Assembly (NCBI GenBank): GCA_949127645.1 | Contig: CASBQM010000321.1 | Coordinates: 1-8,156 of the forward strand | Direction of reading: 5' to 3' | Length of the DNA: 8,156 bases | Source of the DNA: Synechococcales cyanobacterium PMM_0036 | GTDB taxonomy: Bacteria; Cyanobacteriota; Cyanobacteriia; Elainellales; Elainellaceae | Shown here: piece by piece, positions 1-6,587 of the stretch | Numbering within the stretch: the stretch's first letter is position 1 | Layout of the letters: each line of letters starts with the position of its first letter | Made by a program: the position numbers and the translations under genes | Notes under the pieces: model-generated | Told to the model about the DNA's origin: nothing | The model's input: only the letters and a program-made list of their open reading frames with translations | Databases searched by the model: none

Positions 1-48
1 AGCCTGGTCTTGCCCTCTGCCCGTCAAAAAATCTGAGTTGCCGATCAT
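1..48 (-). CDS. CheW-like adaptor protein, N-terminal fragment (probable PilI)
   Basis: Only the first 16 codons are present (MIGNSDFLTGRGQDQA); the gene continues off the left edge. The ATG lies three bases after the stop codon of the upstream pilH, and AGAGGA in the last codons of pilH can serve as ribosome binding site, so translational coupling is likely. In cyanobacterial pil/pix/hmp clusters the order is PatA-type regulator, single-domain receiver, CheW-like adaptor, then a methyl-accepting chemotaxis protein. The position therefore predicts a CheW-like adaptor that links the receptor to a CheA-type kinase. The short N terminus with a phenylalanine-leucine pair followed by an acidic, glutamine-containing stretch resembles what I recall of such adaptors. 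The fragment is too short for domain proof, so the call rests mostly on gene order. Confidence 0.55.
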   Translation of the reverse strand, partial: MIGNSDFLTGRGQDQA

Positions 49-51
49 AAC

Positions 52-417
52 TTATCCTCTGAGCAGTTGCTTGACCGTGCCAACCAGTTCGGTCGGCTGG
101 AAGGGTTTGGCGATATATGCATCTGCACCTTGCTTCATGCCCCAGTAGCGATCGAACTCTTCGCCTTTGGAAGAACACATGACGACCGGGACATTTTGCG
201 TAATCGGGTCAGCCTTGAGGCGACGACAGACTTCATACCCGTTCATGCGCGGCATCACAATGTCTAAAACCACTAAATCTGGGCGGCGATCCTGAATTTG
301 CTCTAATGCTTCGACCCCGTCGCAGGCAACCGTGACGCTTAATCCGCTTCCTTTCAGCAGGTCTGTAATCATCTGCCGCTGTGTGACACTGTCTTCCACA
401 ACTAGAACTGTACTCAT
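52..417 (-). CDS. pilH: PilH-type single-domain response regulator (CheY-like)
   Basis: This 121-residue protein is a complete stand-alone receiver domain with no output domain. The acidic pair is E8-D9, the phospho-acceptor is D52 in the VVLDIVMP strand, the switch hydroxyl is probably S82 in VVMCSSKG, and the conserved lysine is K104 in YIAKPF. The SSKGEEFDRYWG stretch is characteristic of PilH/PixH-type receivers in cyanobacteria (HmpB in Nostoc). By family knowledge it takes phosphate from a CheA-like histidine kinase and helps set the activity or direction of type IV pilus movement in the cytoplasm. It lies 118 bases after pilG on the same strand and three bases before the probable pilI, which fits one operon. 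The start at 417 gives a normal family N terminus (MSTVLVVEDS), although the ribosome binding site (CAGG, well upstream) is weak. A ten-base palindrome (416-425) overlaps the start codon. Confidence 0.9.
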   Translation of the reverse strand: MSTVLVVEDSVTQRQMITDLLKGSGLSVTVACDGVEALEQIQDRRPDLVVLDIVMPRMNGYEVCRRLKADPITQNVPVVMCSSKGEEFDRYWGMKQGADAYIAKPFQPTELVGTVKQLLRG

Positions 418-465
418 AACGTTATTACCTGCTGACCGCCAATGTTAACCGGAGGAGTCACCACA

Positions 466-567
466 ATGTACCCCAATGAGCTACAAAAACTAAAGGATCT
501 GGTGTCCCTTCCCCCCTATTATCAACGGTGCCTGATCAACTGTGCGGTGCAGATGGCGCAGAAGTGA
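466..567 (+). CDS. Candidate 33-residue small protein, antisense to the pilG-pilH junction
   Basis: An ATG frame of 33 codons ending in TGA lies opposite the pilG-pilH gap and overlaps the last 32 bases of pilG. It begins MYPNELQKLKDLVSLPPYY and ends VQMAQK. What makes it stand out is the ribosome binding site: GGAGGAG at 451-457, eight bases before the ATG, which matches the anti-Shine-Dalgarno better than any annotated gene in this window. The predicted peptide looks protein-like, with a charged amphipathic helix, a PPYY turn and a second helix containing two cysteines. I see no clear promoter for it, and it would be transcribed against the pil operon. I do not recognise a family. A chance coincidence of a good SD with a short frame is possible in 8 kb, so confidence is low. 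Confidence 0.25.
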   Translation: MYPNELQKLKDLVSLPPYYQRCLINCAVQMAQK

Positions 568-1837
568 CTTTGATCACCTCCATTTCATCTCCTAAAGCTT
601 CTGCCAAAAGTCGATCGGGCTGGGAATAGTTGGGTCGTCCTAGCCCCACATATCGCTCGACCAGCGTTAGCAGTTCACTTTCGCCAAAGGGTTTTGTGAG
701 ATAATCGGTTGCACCCACCATGCGGGCTTTGATGCGATCGATAAAGCCATCCTTGCCCGTCAGCATGACGATCGGGGTGCCTCGAAATGCCGTCGATCGC
801 CGCAGCATGGCACATAGCTCATAGCCATCCAGTTCTGGCATCGTGATATCGCACAGAATTAAGTCAGGCTTGAGCTGAAACACTAGGCTCAGCGCCTTCA
901 GGGGATTGCTAATTGATGTCACCTCGTAGCCATGGCGATTGAGAATATCCTCTACAGATTGTCGTATCGTGAGTCCATCGTCAATGCAAACGATTCTGGG
1001 CACCCGGTCGTGATGGATCTGCATCTCTTGCTGGTGGGCGATCGCCTCCCCGTCCGCAGGGGAATTGAGCAACTGCACTGAGCCATCCCGAATGTGGGGA
1101 TACACGGCACGAGCAACGGTGAGAATATCGCGGTTGAGATAGCGTGCCATTTGCCGTAGCGAAGTTTTGCCATCCGCCCAGCGCTCTAGAATTTTGAAGG
1201 TTGCCTCCGCTACGGTCTCGCGCAGGTGGTGAGCATCCGCGATCGCCGGACATTGATCGGGCGACTGAATATGCGGATAAAACTGCTTCCATTCCTGAAC
1301 TTGCTTCATCGTGCGAGCCATCAGGGGCGCAATTTCCAGGGTCGTGAGCTGAGGCGACAGCGCTGACCCTAGCTCAAAGACAAAGGAGCCTTGATGTAAG
1401 CTCAGCAAATCAAACAAAGTCTCGTAAACCATGCTCTGAATCACGTCTCGTCCCTGTGCCGGGGTCAAAACGCTATTCTCTAGCAAAGCCCAGAGATAGC
1501 CGTACTCCGGGGCGTTGTGGGTAGCGATCGCTGAAGTATCGGTCTGATCCAAAGCTTTGTGTACCCGGTAGCGGCGCAGATGATCCCGCAGACGCGAGAG
1601 ATTGCTAGTACTGCTGCCCGCATAGATAATTTGACCGTTGAGAAAGAAAACAAACCAGGATTGGGAGGGCTGCGCCTGTGCCTTGCGATTGCGGCTAGCA
1701 GACCCGGCACCGAAATCGCCGACAGCACCCGCGATCGAGGAGCCGTGCGATTCCACGAACAGTTCGCCCGTGCGCTGACCTAGCTCGATTAGCTGTAAAA
1801 TGCTGCGGATGTCGATTTCGCTCAGCTTGCCCTGCAT
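536..1837 (-). CDS. pilG: PatA-type response regulator PilG (PATAN domain plus receiver)
   Basis: The 433-residue protein has the PatA architecture. The N-terminal PATAN (DUF4388) domain starts with KLSEIDIRSILQLIELGQRTG and resumes at about residue 61 with WFVFFLNGQIIYAG; an alanine/glycine/serine-rich insert of about 28 residues separates the two parts. A helical middle region follows (about 90-260), then a receiver domain from about 280 to 397. Receiver residues are all present: D286-D287 acidic pair, D330 phospho-acceptor in LILCDITMPELDGYE, T360 and K382 in YLTKPF. A proline/serine tail ends the protein. Relatives (PilG and PixG of Synechocystis, PatA of Anabaena) act with PilH-type receivers and a CheA kinase in pilus-based motility or phototaxis. 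It is the first gene of the minus-strand pilG-pilH operon. AGGAG lies about 14 bases before the ATG, a long but usable spacing. Confidence 0.9.
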   Translation of the reverse strand: MQGKLSEIDIRSILQLIELGQRTGELFVESHGSSIAGAVGDFGAGSASRNRKAQAQPSQSWFVFFLNGQIIYAGSSTSNLSRLRDHLRRYRVHKALDQTDTSAIATHNAPEYGYLWALLENSVLTPAQGRDVIQSMVYETLFDLLSLHQGSFVFELGSALSPQLTTLEIAPLMARTMKQVQEWKQFYPHIQSPDQCPAIADAHHLRETVAEATFKILERWADGKTSLRQMARYLNRDILTVARAVYPHIRDGSVQLLNSPADGEAIAHQQEMQIHHDRVPRIVCIDDGLTIRQSVEDILNRHGYEVTSISNPLKALSLVFQLKPDLILCDITMPELDGYELCAMLRRSTAFRGTPIVMLTGKDGFIDRIKARMVGATDYLTKPFGESELLTLVERYVGLGRPNYSQPDRLLAEALGDEMEVIKVTSAPSAPHS

Positions 1838-1944
1838 TCCAATTCAACAGGCTCCTAGAAACTGCATCTGAGTCCATTCTGCCCATTTTCTCTGTACCTT
1901 GTAACTTTCTTTGCGTCCCACATGAATTTTATTAGGATTCAGTG

Positions 1945-1963
1945 AATTGCAAAAAATTGCAAA
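1945..1963. repeat. Two AATTGCAAA direct repeats one helical turn apart
   Basis: AATTGCAAA occurs at 1945-1953 and again at 1955-1963, a ten-base period that would place both copies on the same face of the helix. It sits roughly 110 bases upstream of the pilG start and overlaps a possible -35 element for that gene, so it may be a regulator site. It could also be chance in an A+T-rich stretch. Confidence 0.4.
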
Positions 1964-2221
1964 CGGGGGTTTAGATAGCGCGAAGCGCCTTTGAAAATCA
2001 ACTTTTTAGAGAATTTTTATGAGAATGTGCTGTTCTTGGATTAAGTCTGTTGGAATGCCGTGATTTTAGGGAACTCTGAAAATACACTCAACATTCCAGA
2101 CCTCTGTAATTGAAAGATAATGATACAGTTGACTGGAAATGTAGCTAACGCCTGGGGGCTTCTCCAGTAGCATCTTAGGCAAGATGGCTTTGGGCGATCG
2201 TGAGAGTCTGGCAATTGCCCT

Positions 2222-2247
2222 AGAGCCAAATATGAGAGCCAAATACG
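2222..2247. repeat. 13-bp tandem repeat upstream of hmpF
   Basis: AGAGCCAAATATG (2222-2234) is followed immediately by AGAGCCAAATACG (2235-2247), with one mismatch in thirteen. It lies about 185 bases before the hmpF start in non-coding DNA. It may be a slippage duplication or a paired binding site; nothing else supports a function. Confidence 0.55.
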
Positions 2248-2431
2248 AGTCAGAGGGCTGCAAATTGAGTAGGCTAGTAGCGTTATTTGCATCATGGCTT
2301 GCATCACGGGTCTCTTGATGGGTAGCTTTGGCTATTGGGGTGAGTCAAAATGAAGAAAAGAGTCGAAACAGCCTGAGAGCTGGAAAAGCTGATTTTGGAT
2401 TGAGCTTAGACATAGAAGGGGATTTTCAAGC

Positions 2432-4147
2432 GTGCTGTATTTAGCGGAAGTACAGAGAAACCGAAGAGGAGTCATGGGCGGCGGCAGACCCGAGTTTAAG
2501 CTGCTTGCCTGTCAGCGCAGTGAGCAAACTTGGAGCGCTGTGCCCGGAGAGGAATTGATTCCAGCCCCCGACGATGCCAGCAGTTACGGCACGGGTGTTT
2601 TAGTTATGGTTGATCTCTCTGGCAGTAAGCAGGTGCAGCGTCACTCTGAGGCAGGTCGCCAACTGGTCAGCATTTTGCAAGGCTTTTCCCGATTCCAGGA
2701 GAAGGCAAAAACTCAGGAGGCAGAAATTGATCAGTGGAAAGAATCGCTGACTTATCAGAGCCAGGAATTGAACCGTCGAGAAATGGAAATGGAAGCTCGA
2801 CAGGAGGAGCTTCAGCAGATGGAGGCTGAGGCTGAAAAATTTGAGCAGCAGCGCCAGGAAATTGAGGCTTCACGGCAAGAAGTCGATCGCCTCCGCGAAG
2901 AATTTGAGCGCAAGACGGAAGAGCTGCAAGGAGCCTGGGCACACCTGCGAGGCGAAACCAATCGGCTAGAGGAGCGTCAATCAGAGGTTCAGCAGTCGGT
3001 CGGTTTAGATGCTGAGCAGGTTCAACACCTGCAAGAATTGCTCGATCGCCTTTCCCAGACAGGCTCACCGACAGAGGCAACTCAGGAGCAGGTGAATTCA
3101 GCACTTGAGTCGGTGAGCCAGCAGCAGAGCTTTCTAGATAGCCACTGGCAAAATTTGCAGCAGCAGCAGGCTTCTGCCCAGCAGATTCAGGGCGAGGTAG
3201 ATTGGAAAACACAGGAAATCCGCGATCGCTGGCACGCATGGCATCAGGCTCAAGCTGCCCTAGAACAAGCCAAAGCCGATCTGAGTGCCAAAACCGAGGC
3301 GCTACGTTTGCACCAGGAATATGCTCAAACGCTGACGGCAAGGCTACAAAGCCAAGGAGAGTTGCAGCAGCAGATTGCTCAATTGGCGGGCGCATCTAGC
3401 AAGGTCGATGTGGGAGAGTTAGAGAATATGTCTCTGGAGACATTGCAAAATGCAGTTAGAGATCTGGGAAAAGATCTGGAAAAAATGTCTCGCTTTGTCC
3501 AGAGCCAAGAAGAAGAGCTAACGCTTCAGCAGGAGGCGATCGACGAGCTAAATCAGCAGATTCAACTGGCAAGTGAATACGATCGGATGCGGCTGGAAAC
3601 CGAGCTTGCCGATGAGCAAGATCGCTATCAAATGCTGAATGAAACGCTAGTCGGTCAGCGCCGCAATCTCCAAGAGCGGGAGGCTATCATTAAGCAGCAT
3701 CAAATGGTGTTGGCAAAGCGACAGGGCTATCCGGTCGAGGGCGAGAGTCAGGCGATCGATGTGGGTCCAATCCTGGCGCAGATTGAGCGATTGCGGCAGC
3801 AGCAGACCCAGGAGCTACAGGCTTTAGAAGAAAAAATCCGGCAACTGCGCTTAGAGATTGAGTCGCTTCAAGGCGGAGTCAATCAGCAGTCAGCAGAGCA
3901 AGAATCTAAGCGCGATGAGCTAAAGCAGCTTGAGCAGCAGTTGCAGACGCAGGTGGCGGCGGCAGCAGAGCTATGGGGCAAAGTGAGCGCCTACCAGGAG
4001 ACGCTTCAGCCGATTCAGGACAGCCTGAGCGGACTGCGGCAAACCACGGAGGCGATCGTTCACACGCTTAGCCAAGACTCAGGCGGTTCGCAAGTTCAAA
4101 CGGTCAATGAGCTTCGAGAAACCATCCAGCGACTCGCCCCTCAATAG
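2432..4147 (+). CDS. hmpF: HmpF, cyanobacterial pilus motility/taxis coiled-coil protein
   Basis: The 571-residue protein has a short N-terminal globular part (about 1-85) with the signature LYLAEVQ, a glycine-rich GGG turn, LKLLACQR, W-S-A-V-P-G-E-E and a second block ending GRQLVSILQGFSR. The rest, to about residue 565, is almost pure charged and glutamine-rich heptad coiled coil with few prolines. This is the architecture of HmpF. By published family knowledge, HmpF in Nostoc is needed for type IV pilus movement of hormogonia and localises to the leading cell poles near the pilus apparatus. No signal peptide or membrane segment is seen, so it is cytoplasmic. The start is GTG, chosen because AAGGGGA (2416-2422) lies nine bases before it and because translation then begins with the conserved MLYLAEVQ. 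It diverges from pilG-pilH, the sensory genes with which it acts. Its length is normal for the family. Confidence 0.9.
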   Translation: MLYLAEVQRNRRGVMGGGRPEFKLLACQRSEQTWSAVPGEELIPAPDDASSYGTGVLVMVDLSGSKQVQRHSEAGRQLVSILQGFSRFQEKAKTQEAEIDQWKESLTYQSQELNRREMEMEARQEELQQMEAEAEKFEQQRQEIEASRQEVDRLREEFERKTEELQGAWAHLRGETNRLEERQSEVQQSVGLDAEQVQHLQELLDRLSQTGSPTEATQEQVNSALESVSQQQSFLDSHWQNLQQQQASAQQIQGEVDWKTQEIRDRWHAWHQAQAALEQAKADLSAKTEALRLHQEYAQTLTARLQSQGELQQQIAQLAGASSKVDVGELENMSLETLQNAVRDLGKDLEKMSRFVQSQEEELTLQQEAIDELNQQIQLASEYDRMRLETELADEQDRYQMLNETLVGQRRNLQEREAIIKQHQMVLAKRQGYPVEGESQAIDVGPILAQIERLRQQQTQELQALEEKIRQLRLEIESLQGGVNQQSAEQESKRDELKQLEQQLQTQVAAAAELWGKVSAYQETLQPIQDSLSGLRQTTEAIVHTLSQDSGGSQVQTVNELRETIQRLAPQ

Positions 4148-4168
4148 TCCATCCCCTCAATAGCTCAT

Positions 4169-4202
4169 TCAAAAGCAGGCTGATTTTATCGGAGGCTTTT
4201 GA
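4169..4202. terminator. Shared hairpin between convergent hmpF and crtW (possible bidirectional terminator)
   Basis: TCAAAAGC (4169-4176) and GCTTTTGA (4195-4202) are perfect eight-base inverted arms. Inside them CTGAT and ATCGG form a second five-base stem with one G-U pair around a TTT loop. The arms carry A and T runs so each strand ends its stem with UUUU, but no long U tract follows on either side. The 3' half overlaps the last codons of crtW. Placement between two convergent genes favours a bidirectional terminator. Confidence 0.5.
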
Positions 4203-4968
4203 CCTGTTTGGCAATTGTCGGAAGTCTCCACCAAGGCACATGGGGATATTCATGATGCTCTAGATGGTAGCCAAAGTGATAGCAGGTCAAAAACGACCAG
4301 ATCAAGGGGCGGTAGATGCTTTGCGTACGAAAGGTATTCCAGTAGCCTCCATCAGGTTCGCGGTGGGGCAAAAATGTCCCGAAGTAAAACAACTGTACGG
4401 AGCTGAGTAACGAAGGCACCACCCAAAACCAGCGCAGATTGTATTCAGGGATATGCAGCAGGCCATGCATGGCATGGTAGACCGCAATCAAACCCAACAA
4501 GCGCCACCAGCTCCAGTAGCGTTTGACGAAGTAGAAATACCAGGCAAAACCATTTTTGTGCTTGCCGTCATGAAAGTCAGGATCTTCGGGACTCGCCGGA
4601 TGATCATGGTGCTGCCAGTGCGCTTTGAGCAAATATTTATAGGAAAATAAGCCGTAGACTAGCAGCGCCAACGCGCCCACAAAGTGATTGACTTTGAGAT
4701 GTTGAGGAAAGACGGCGCGATGCATTGCATCATGAGCAGTAATGAATAGCCCCGTATACAAAAAAGCTTGCCAGACAATGGCAAGGACAGTCAAAAATGG
4801 ATGCTGCTCGGCGGTTGCCCAGTTCAGCAACAGTGCCAAGCTAGCTGCCCAGAAGGTGATCACGAAACTGGCGATCGCCAATCCCAACCAACCCGTTTTA
4901 CGAAGATTCGATTCATGACGCATTGGTAATGCTGGGGATGCAGTCAGGATTTTTTGCGGTAAACTCAC
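4186..4968 (-). CDS. crtW: Beta-carotene ketolase, CrtW type
   Basis: The 260-residue membrane protein belongs to the fatty acid desaturase/hydroxylase superfamily. Three histidine clusters that bind the di-iron centre are intact: H79-DAM-H83, H117-WQ-H120-H121 followed by P and DPDFH, and H235-LE-H238-H239 followed by EYP. The FGTFLPHR block (196-203) and CYHFGYHLEHHEYP plus PWWRLP are typical of CrtW rather than of CrtR hydroxylases. CrtW adds 4-keto groups to beta-ionone rings, giving echinenone and canthaxanthin, in the thylakoid or plasma membrane. Hydrophobic segments lie near 27-49, 58-78, 95-112, 155-171 and 180-200. The start is GTG at 4968; an in-frame TGA four codons upstream rules out a longer protein. 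ATG at codon 16 (4923) is the alternative; neither has a good ribosome binding site. It is convergent with hmpF and divergent from hemE. A role for echinenone in orange carotenoid protein is known in other strains but not shown here. Confidence 0.9.
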   Translation of the reverse strand: MSLPQKILTASPALPMRHESNLRKTGWLGLAIASFVITFWAASLALLLNWATAEQHPFLTVLAIVWQAFLYTGLFITAHDAMHRAVFPQHLKVNHFVGALALLVYGLFSYKYLLKAHWQHHDHPASPEDPDFHDGKHKNGFAWYFYFVKRYWSWWRLLGLIAVYHAMHGLLHIPEYNLRWFWVVPSLLSSVQLFYFGTFLPHREPDGGYWNTFRTQSIYRPLIWSFLTCYHFGYHLEHHEYPHVPWWRLPTIAKQVKSLR

Positions 4969-5000
4969 GCGGTCATCTCAGCTAAGGGTTGATGTTCACT

Positions 5001-5025
5001 CCGTTATTGTAAAGTAAAGTAACGG
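5001..5025. promoter_or_regulatory. Inverted repeat in the crtW-hemE divergent promoter region
   Basis: CCGTTATT (5001-5008) and AGTAACGG (5018-5025) pair over eight positions with one G-T wobble around a nine-base A-rich spacer. It begins 33 bases before the crtW start, so it lies in the crtW leader or promoter. It may be an operator or a leader hairpin. No regulator is identified. The whole crtW-hemE gap is 265 bases to the preferred hemE start and otherwise shows only a CCCT/AGGG mini-hairpin and a HIP1 site (5154-5161). Confidence 0.35.
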
Positions 5026-5233
5026 ATTAGTTGAGTCTAAGTTAAGCCTGATTGCAACACATCAGGCGATCGTTTTTCCTGCTCTCATCTTTACTAAATT
5101 CTTTTCCTTGTCTGAATATTTGTAACGGTTTGGCGATCTCCTACCCTAAGAGGGCGATCGCTGAATGGTAAGCTAGCAAATGCGCTTGAGAATTGCGCTT
5201 AGAAAAACGATTTATTCTAATGGCGGAGTTGAA

Positions 5234-6295
5234 ATGACCGGATTAAACCAGGTTCCTTTATTGCTGAGAGCTGCGCGGGGAGAAGCACTCGATCGACCTC
5301 CTGTTTGGATGATGCGGCAGGCGGGTCGCTATATGAAGGCATATCGGGATCTGCGGGAGAAATATCCGTCATTTCGAGAGCGATCGGAAATTCCTGAAGT
5401 GGCGATCGAGGTTTCTCTTCAGCCTTGGAGAGCCTTTCAGCCTGACGGCGTGATTTTGTTCTCTGATATCGTCACGCCCCTTCCCGGCATGGGCATTGAT
5501 ATGGATATCGCGGAAGGCAAGGGACCCATTATCTTCTCGCCGATTCGCTCTCAAGAACAGGTGGATGCCTTGCGTCCGCTAGAGCCAGATGAGTCCTTGC
5601 CCTTTATCAAAACGATTCTGCAATCTCTGCGTCAGGAAGTAGGCAACGAATCCACGGTACTAGGCTTTGTGGGCGCGCCCTGGACGCTGGCGGCATACAC
5701 GGTTGAGGGCAAAGGCTCGAAGGATTACGCCGTGATTAAAAACATGGCTTTCTCTGATCCAACGATTCTGCACCAGCTTCTAGAGAAACTGTCTGATTCG
5801 ATCGCCACCTATATTCGCTACCAGATCGACTGTGGCGCACAGGTCGTGCAAATGTTTGACTCTTGGGCAGGGCAGCTTAGCCCCCAAGACTACGACACCT
5901 TTGCTCTGCCCTATCAGCAGCGCGTTTTCCGGCAGGTGCGCCAAACCCATCCCGATACGCCGCTGATTTTGCTGGTGAGCGGCAGCGCAGGCGTTCTGGA
6001 ACGCATGGGGCGATCGGGGGCTGATATTGTCACGGTCGATTGGACGGTGGATATGGCAGACGCGCGAACCCGTCTTGGTGCCCAAATGAAGGTGCAGGGC
6101 AACCTCGATCCGGGCGTGCTGTTTGGCTCTAAGGCATTTATCCGCGATCGCATTCTCGACACTGTTCAGAAAGCGGGCAATCGGGGTCACATCCTCAATT
6201 TGGGGCATGGCGTTCTGCCCAATACGCCTGAGGAGAATGTTGCTTTCTTCTTTGAGACTGCCAAACAGATTAATCAGATGGCGGTTTCGGCTTAG
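5234..6295 (+). CDS. hemE: Uroporphyrinogen III decarboxylase
   Basis: HemE removes the four acetate carboxyl groups of uroporphyrinogen III to give coproporphyrinogen III, on the common route to haem, chlorophyll and bilins; the enzyme is soluble. The 353-residue frame has the full family signature: RPPVWMMRQAGRYM (21-34), the essential aspartate D78 in LFSDIVTPLPGMG, Y155 in AAYTVEGKGSKDY, S210 in QMFDSWAG, and H325 in LNLGHGV, matching the catalytic and substrate-binding residues known in other HemE proteins. I chose ATG at 5234 because GGAG lies five bases upstream and because cyanobacterial HemE proteins begin close to MTGLNQVPLLLRAARGE. An in-frame ATG at 5180 would add 18 basic residues (MRLRIALRKT...) with no clear ribosome binding site and is less likely. 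It stands alone, divergent from crtW, with its own terminator. Confidence 0.96.
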   Translation: MTGLNQVPLLLRAARGEALDRPPVWMMRQAGRYMKAYRDLREKYPSFRERSEIPEVAIEVSLQPWRAFQPDGVILFSDIVTPLPGMGIDMDIAEGKGPIIFSPIRSQEQVDALRPLEPDESLPFIKTILQSLRQEVGNESTVLGFVGAPWTLAAYTVEGKGSKDYAVIKNMAFSDPTILHQLLEKLSDSIATYIRYQIDCGAQVVQMFDSWAGQLSPQDYDTFALPYQQRVFRQVRQTHPDTPLILLVSGSAGVLERMGRSGADIVTVDWTVDMADARTRLGAQMKVQGNLDPGVLFGSKAFIRDRILDTVQKAGNRGHILNLGHGVLPNTPEENVAFFFETAKQINQMAVSA

Positions 6296-6342
6296 GCTGA
6301 GAATCTACAGGTTTTTTAAATCGAGCTAATGAGATGTGGGCG

Positions 6343-6366
6343 ATGTGGCGATCGTCCACATTTTTG
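6343..6366 (+). terminator. Intrinsic terminator after hemE
   Basis: ATGTGG (6343-6348) and CCACAT (6356-6361) form a perfect six-base stem around a seven-base loop, and a run of five T (6361-6365) follows. It lies 48 bases after the hemE stop codon. A second ATGTGG (6334-6339) nine bases upstream could pair as an alternative arm. It separates hemE from the hicA-hicB locus. Confidence 0.75.
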
Positions 6367-6400
6367 TTCAAAAAATAATTTCCTCAGATGGCTAGAAGTT

Positions 6401-6586
6401 ATGAAGGTCAGAGTACTGATCAAGCTTTTAGAAGAAGATGGATGGTATCTAGTGCGTACTCGTGGAAGTCATAGATAATTTCATCATCTAAGCAAACTAG
6501 GTACAGTTACAGTGTCGGGTAAACTAGGAGTTGATATACCTTTGGGTACATTGAACAGTGTTCTCAAACAAGCTGGGTTGAAGTGA
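6401..6586 (+). pseudogene. hicA: HicA toxin gene interrupted by an in-frame stop codon
   Basis: HicA toxins are small mRNA-cleaving proteins with a double-stranded-RNA-binding-like fold. Translation from ATG at 6401 gives MKVRVLIKLLEEDGWYLVRT then RGSHR, the classic HicA N terminus with the G-S-H motif holding the predicted catalytic histidine (H24). Codon 26 is TAA (6476-6478). The same frame then continues with FHHLSKLGTVTVSGKLGVDI and a C-terminal LNSVLKQAGLK, again typical of HicA, to a TGA at 6584-6586. Relatives usually have glutamine after the GSHR, so one C-to-T change (CAA to TAA) would explain the break. No start codon with a ribosome binding site lies just after the stop, so the second part is probably not made. 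G+C is about 40 % by hand count over 6401-6580, lower than in hemE rows. The frame ends one base before hicB. Confidence 0.8.
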
Positions 6587-6587
6587 A

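Larger units (their letters stand above)
1838..2431. other. 594-base intergenic region between divergent pilG and hmpF
   Basis: No convincing gene is seen here. Frames of up to 88 codons exist on the minus strand, but they lack ribosome binding sites and any recognisable motif. The stretch should contain the promoters of both pilG and hmpF. Toward pilG, TTGCAA and TAAAAT on the minus strand are 15 bases apart near 1933-1955, a poor but possible sigma-70-type promoter. Other structure includes two AATTGCAAA copies ten bases apart, a GCGC-GAA-GCGC mini-hairpin (about 1978-1988), a seven-base inverted repeat TGGAATG/CATTCCA with arms at 2051-2057 and 2092-2098, and a 13-bp tandem repeat (2222-2247). 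I cannot place either transcription start. Confidence 0.5.

Noticed and set aside
1976..1989. GCGC-rich mini-palindrome
   Set aside because: Similar short GCGC elements are common in cyanobacterial intergenic DNA; one copy of four-base arms does not make a repeat array or CRISPR.
2069..2077. GGGAACTCT, resembling the hormogonium SigJ J-box (recalled as GGGAATACT)
   Set aside because: Only seven of nine bases fit, it lies about 350 bases before hmpF, and the consensus is from memory.
2041..2307. An 88-codon minus-strand frame in the pilG-hmpF gap
   Set aside because: No ribosome binding site, no recognisable domain, cysteine- and proline-scattered composition, and a competing overlapping frame of similar length.
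2184..2318. A 44-codon plus-strand frame upstream of hmpF
   Set aside because: No ribosome binding site and no recognisable motif; it contains the tandem repeat at 2222-2247.
2667..3395. A 242-codon open frame on the minus strand inside hmpF
   Set aside because: It lies antisense to a well-supported coiled-coil gene whose repetitive glutamine and glutamate codons keep other frames open. Its translation is proline/alanine-rich with no motif.
5180..5233. An 18-residue N-terminal extension of HemE
   Set aside because: No ribosome binding site at 5180, and family N termini fit the 5234 start, which has GGAG at good spacing.
5780..6208. A 142-codon minus-strand frame inside hemE
   Set aside because: Shadow of the strongly conserved hemE frame; no motif.
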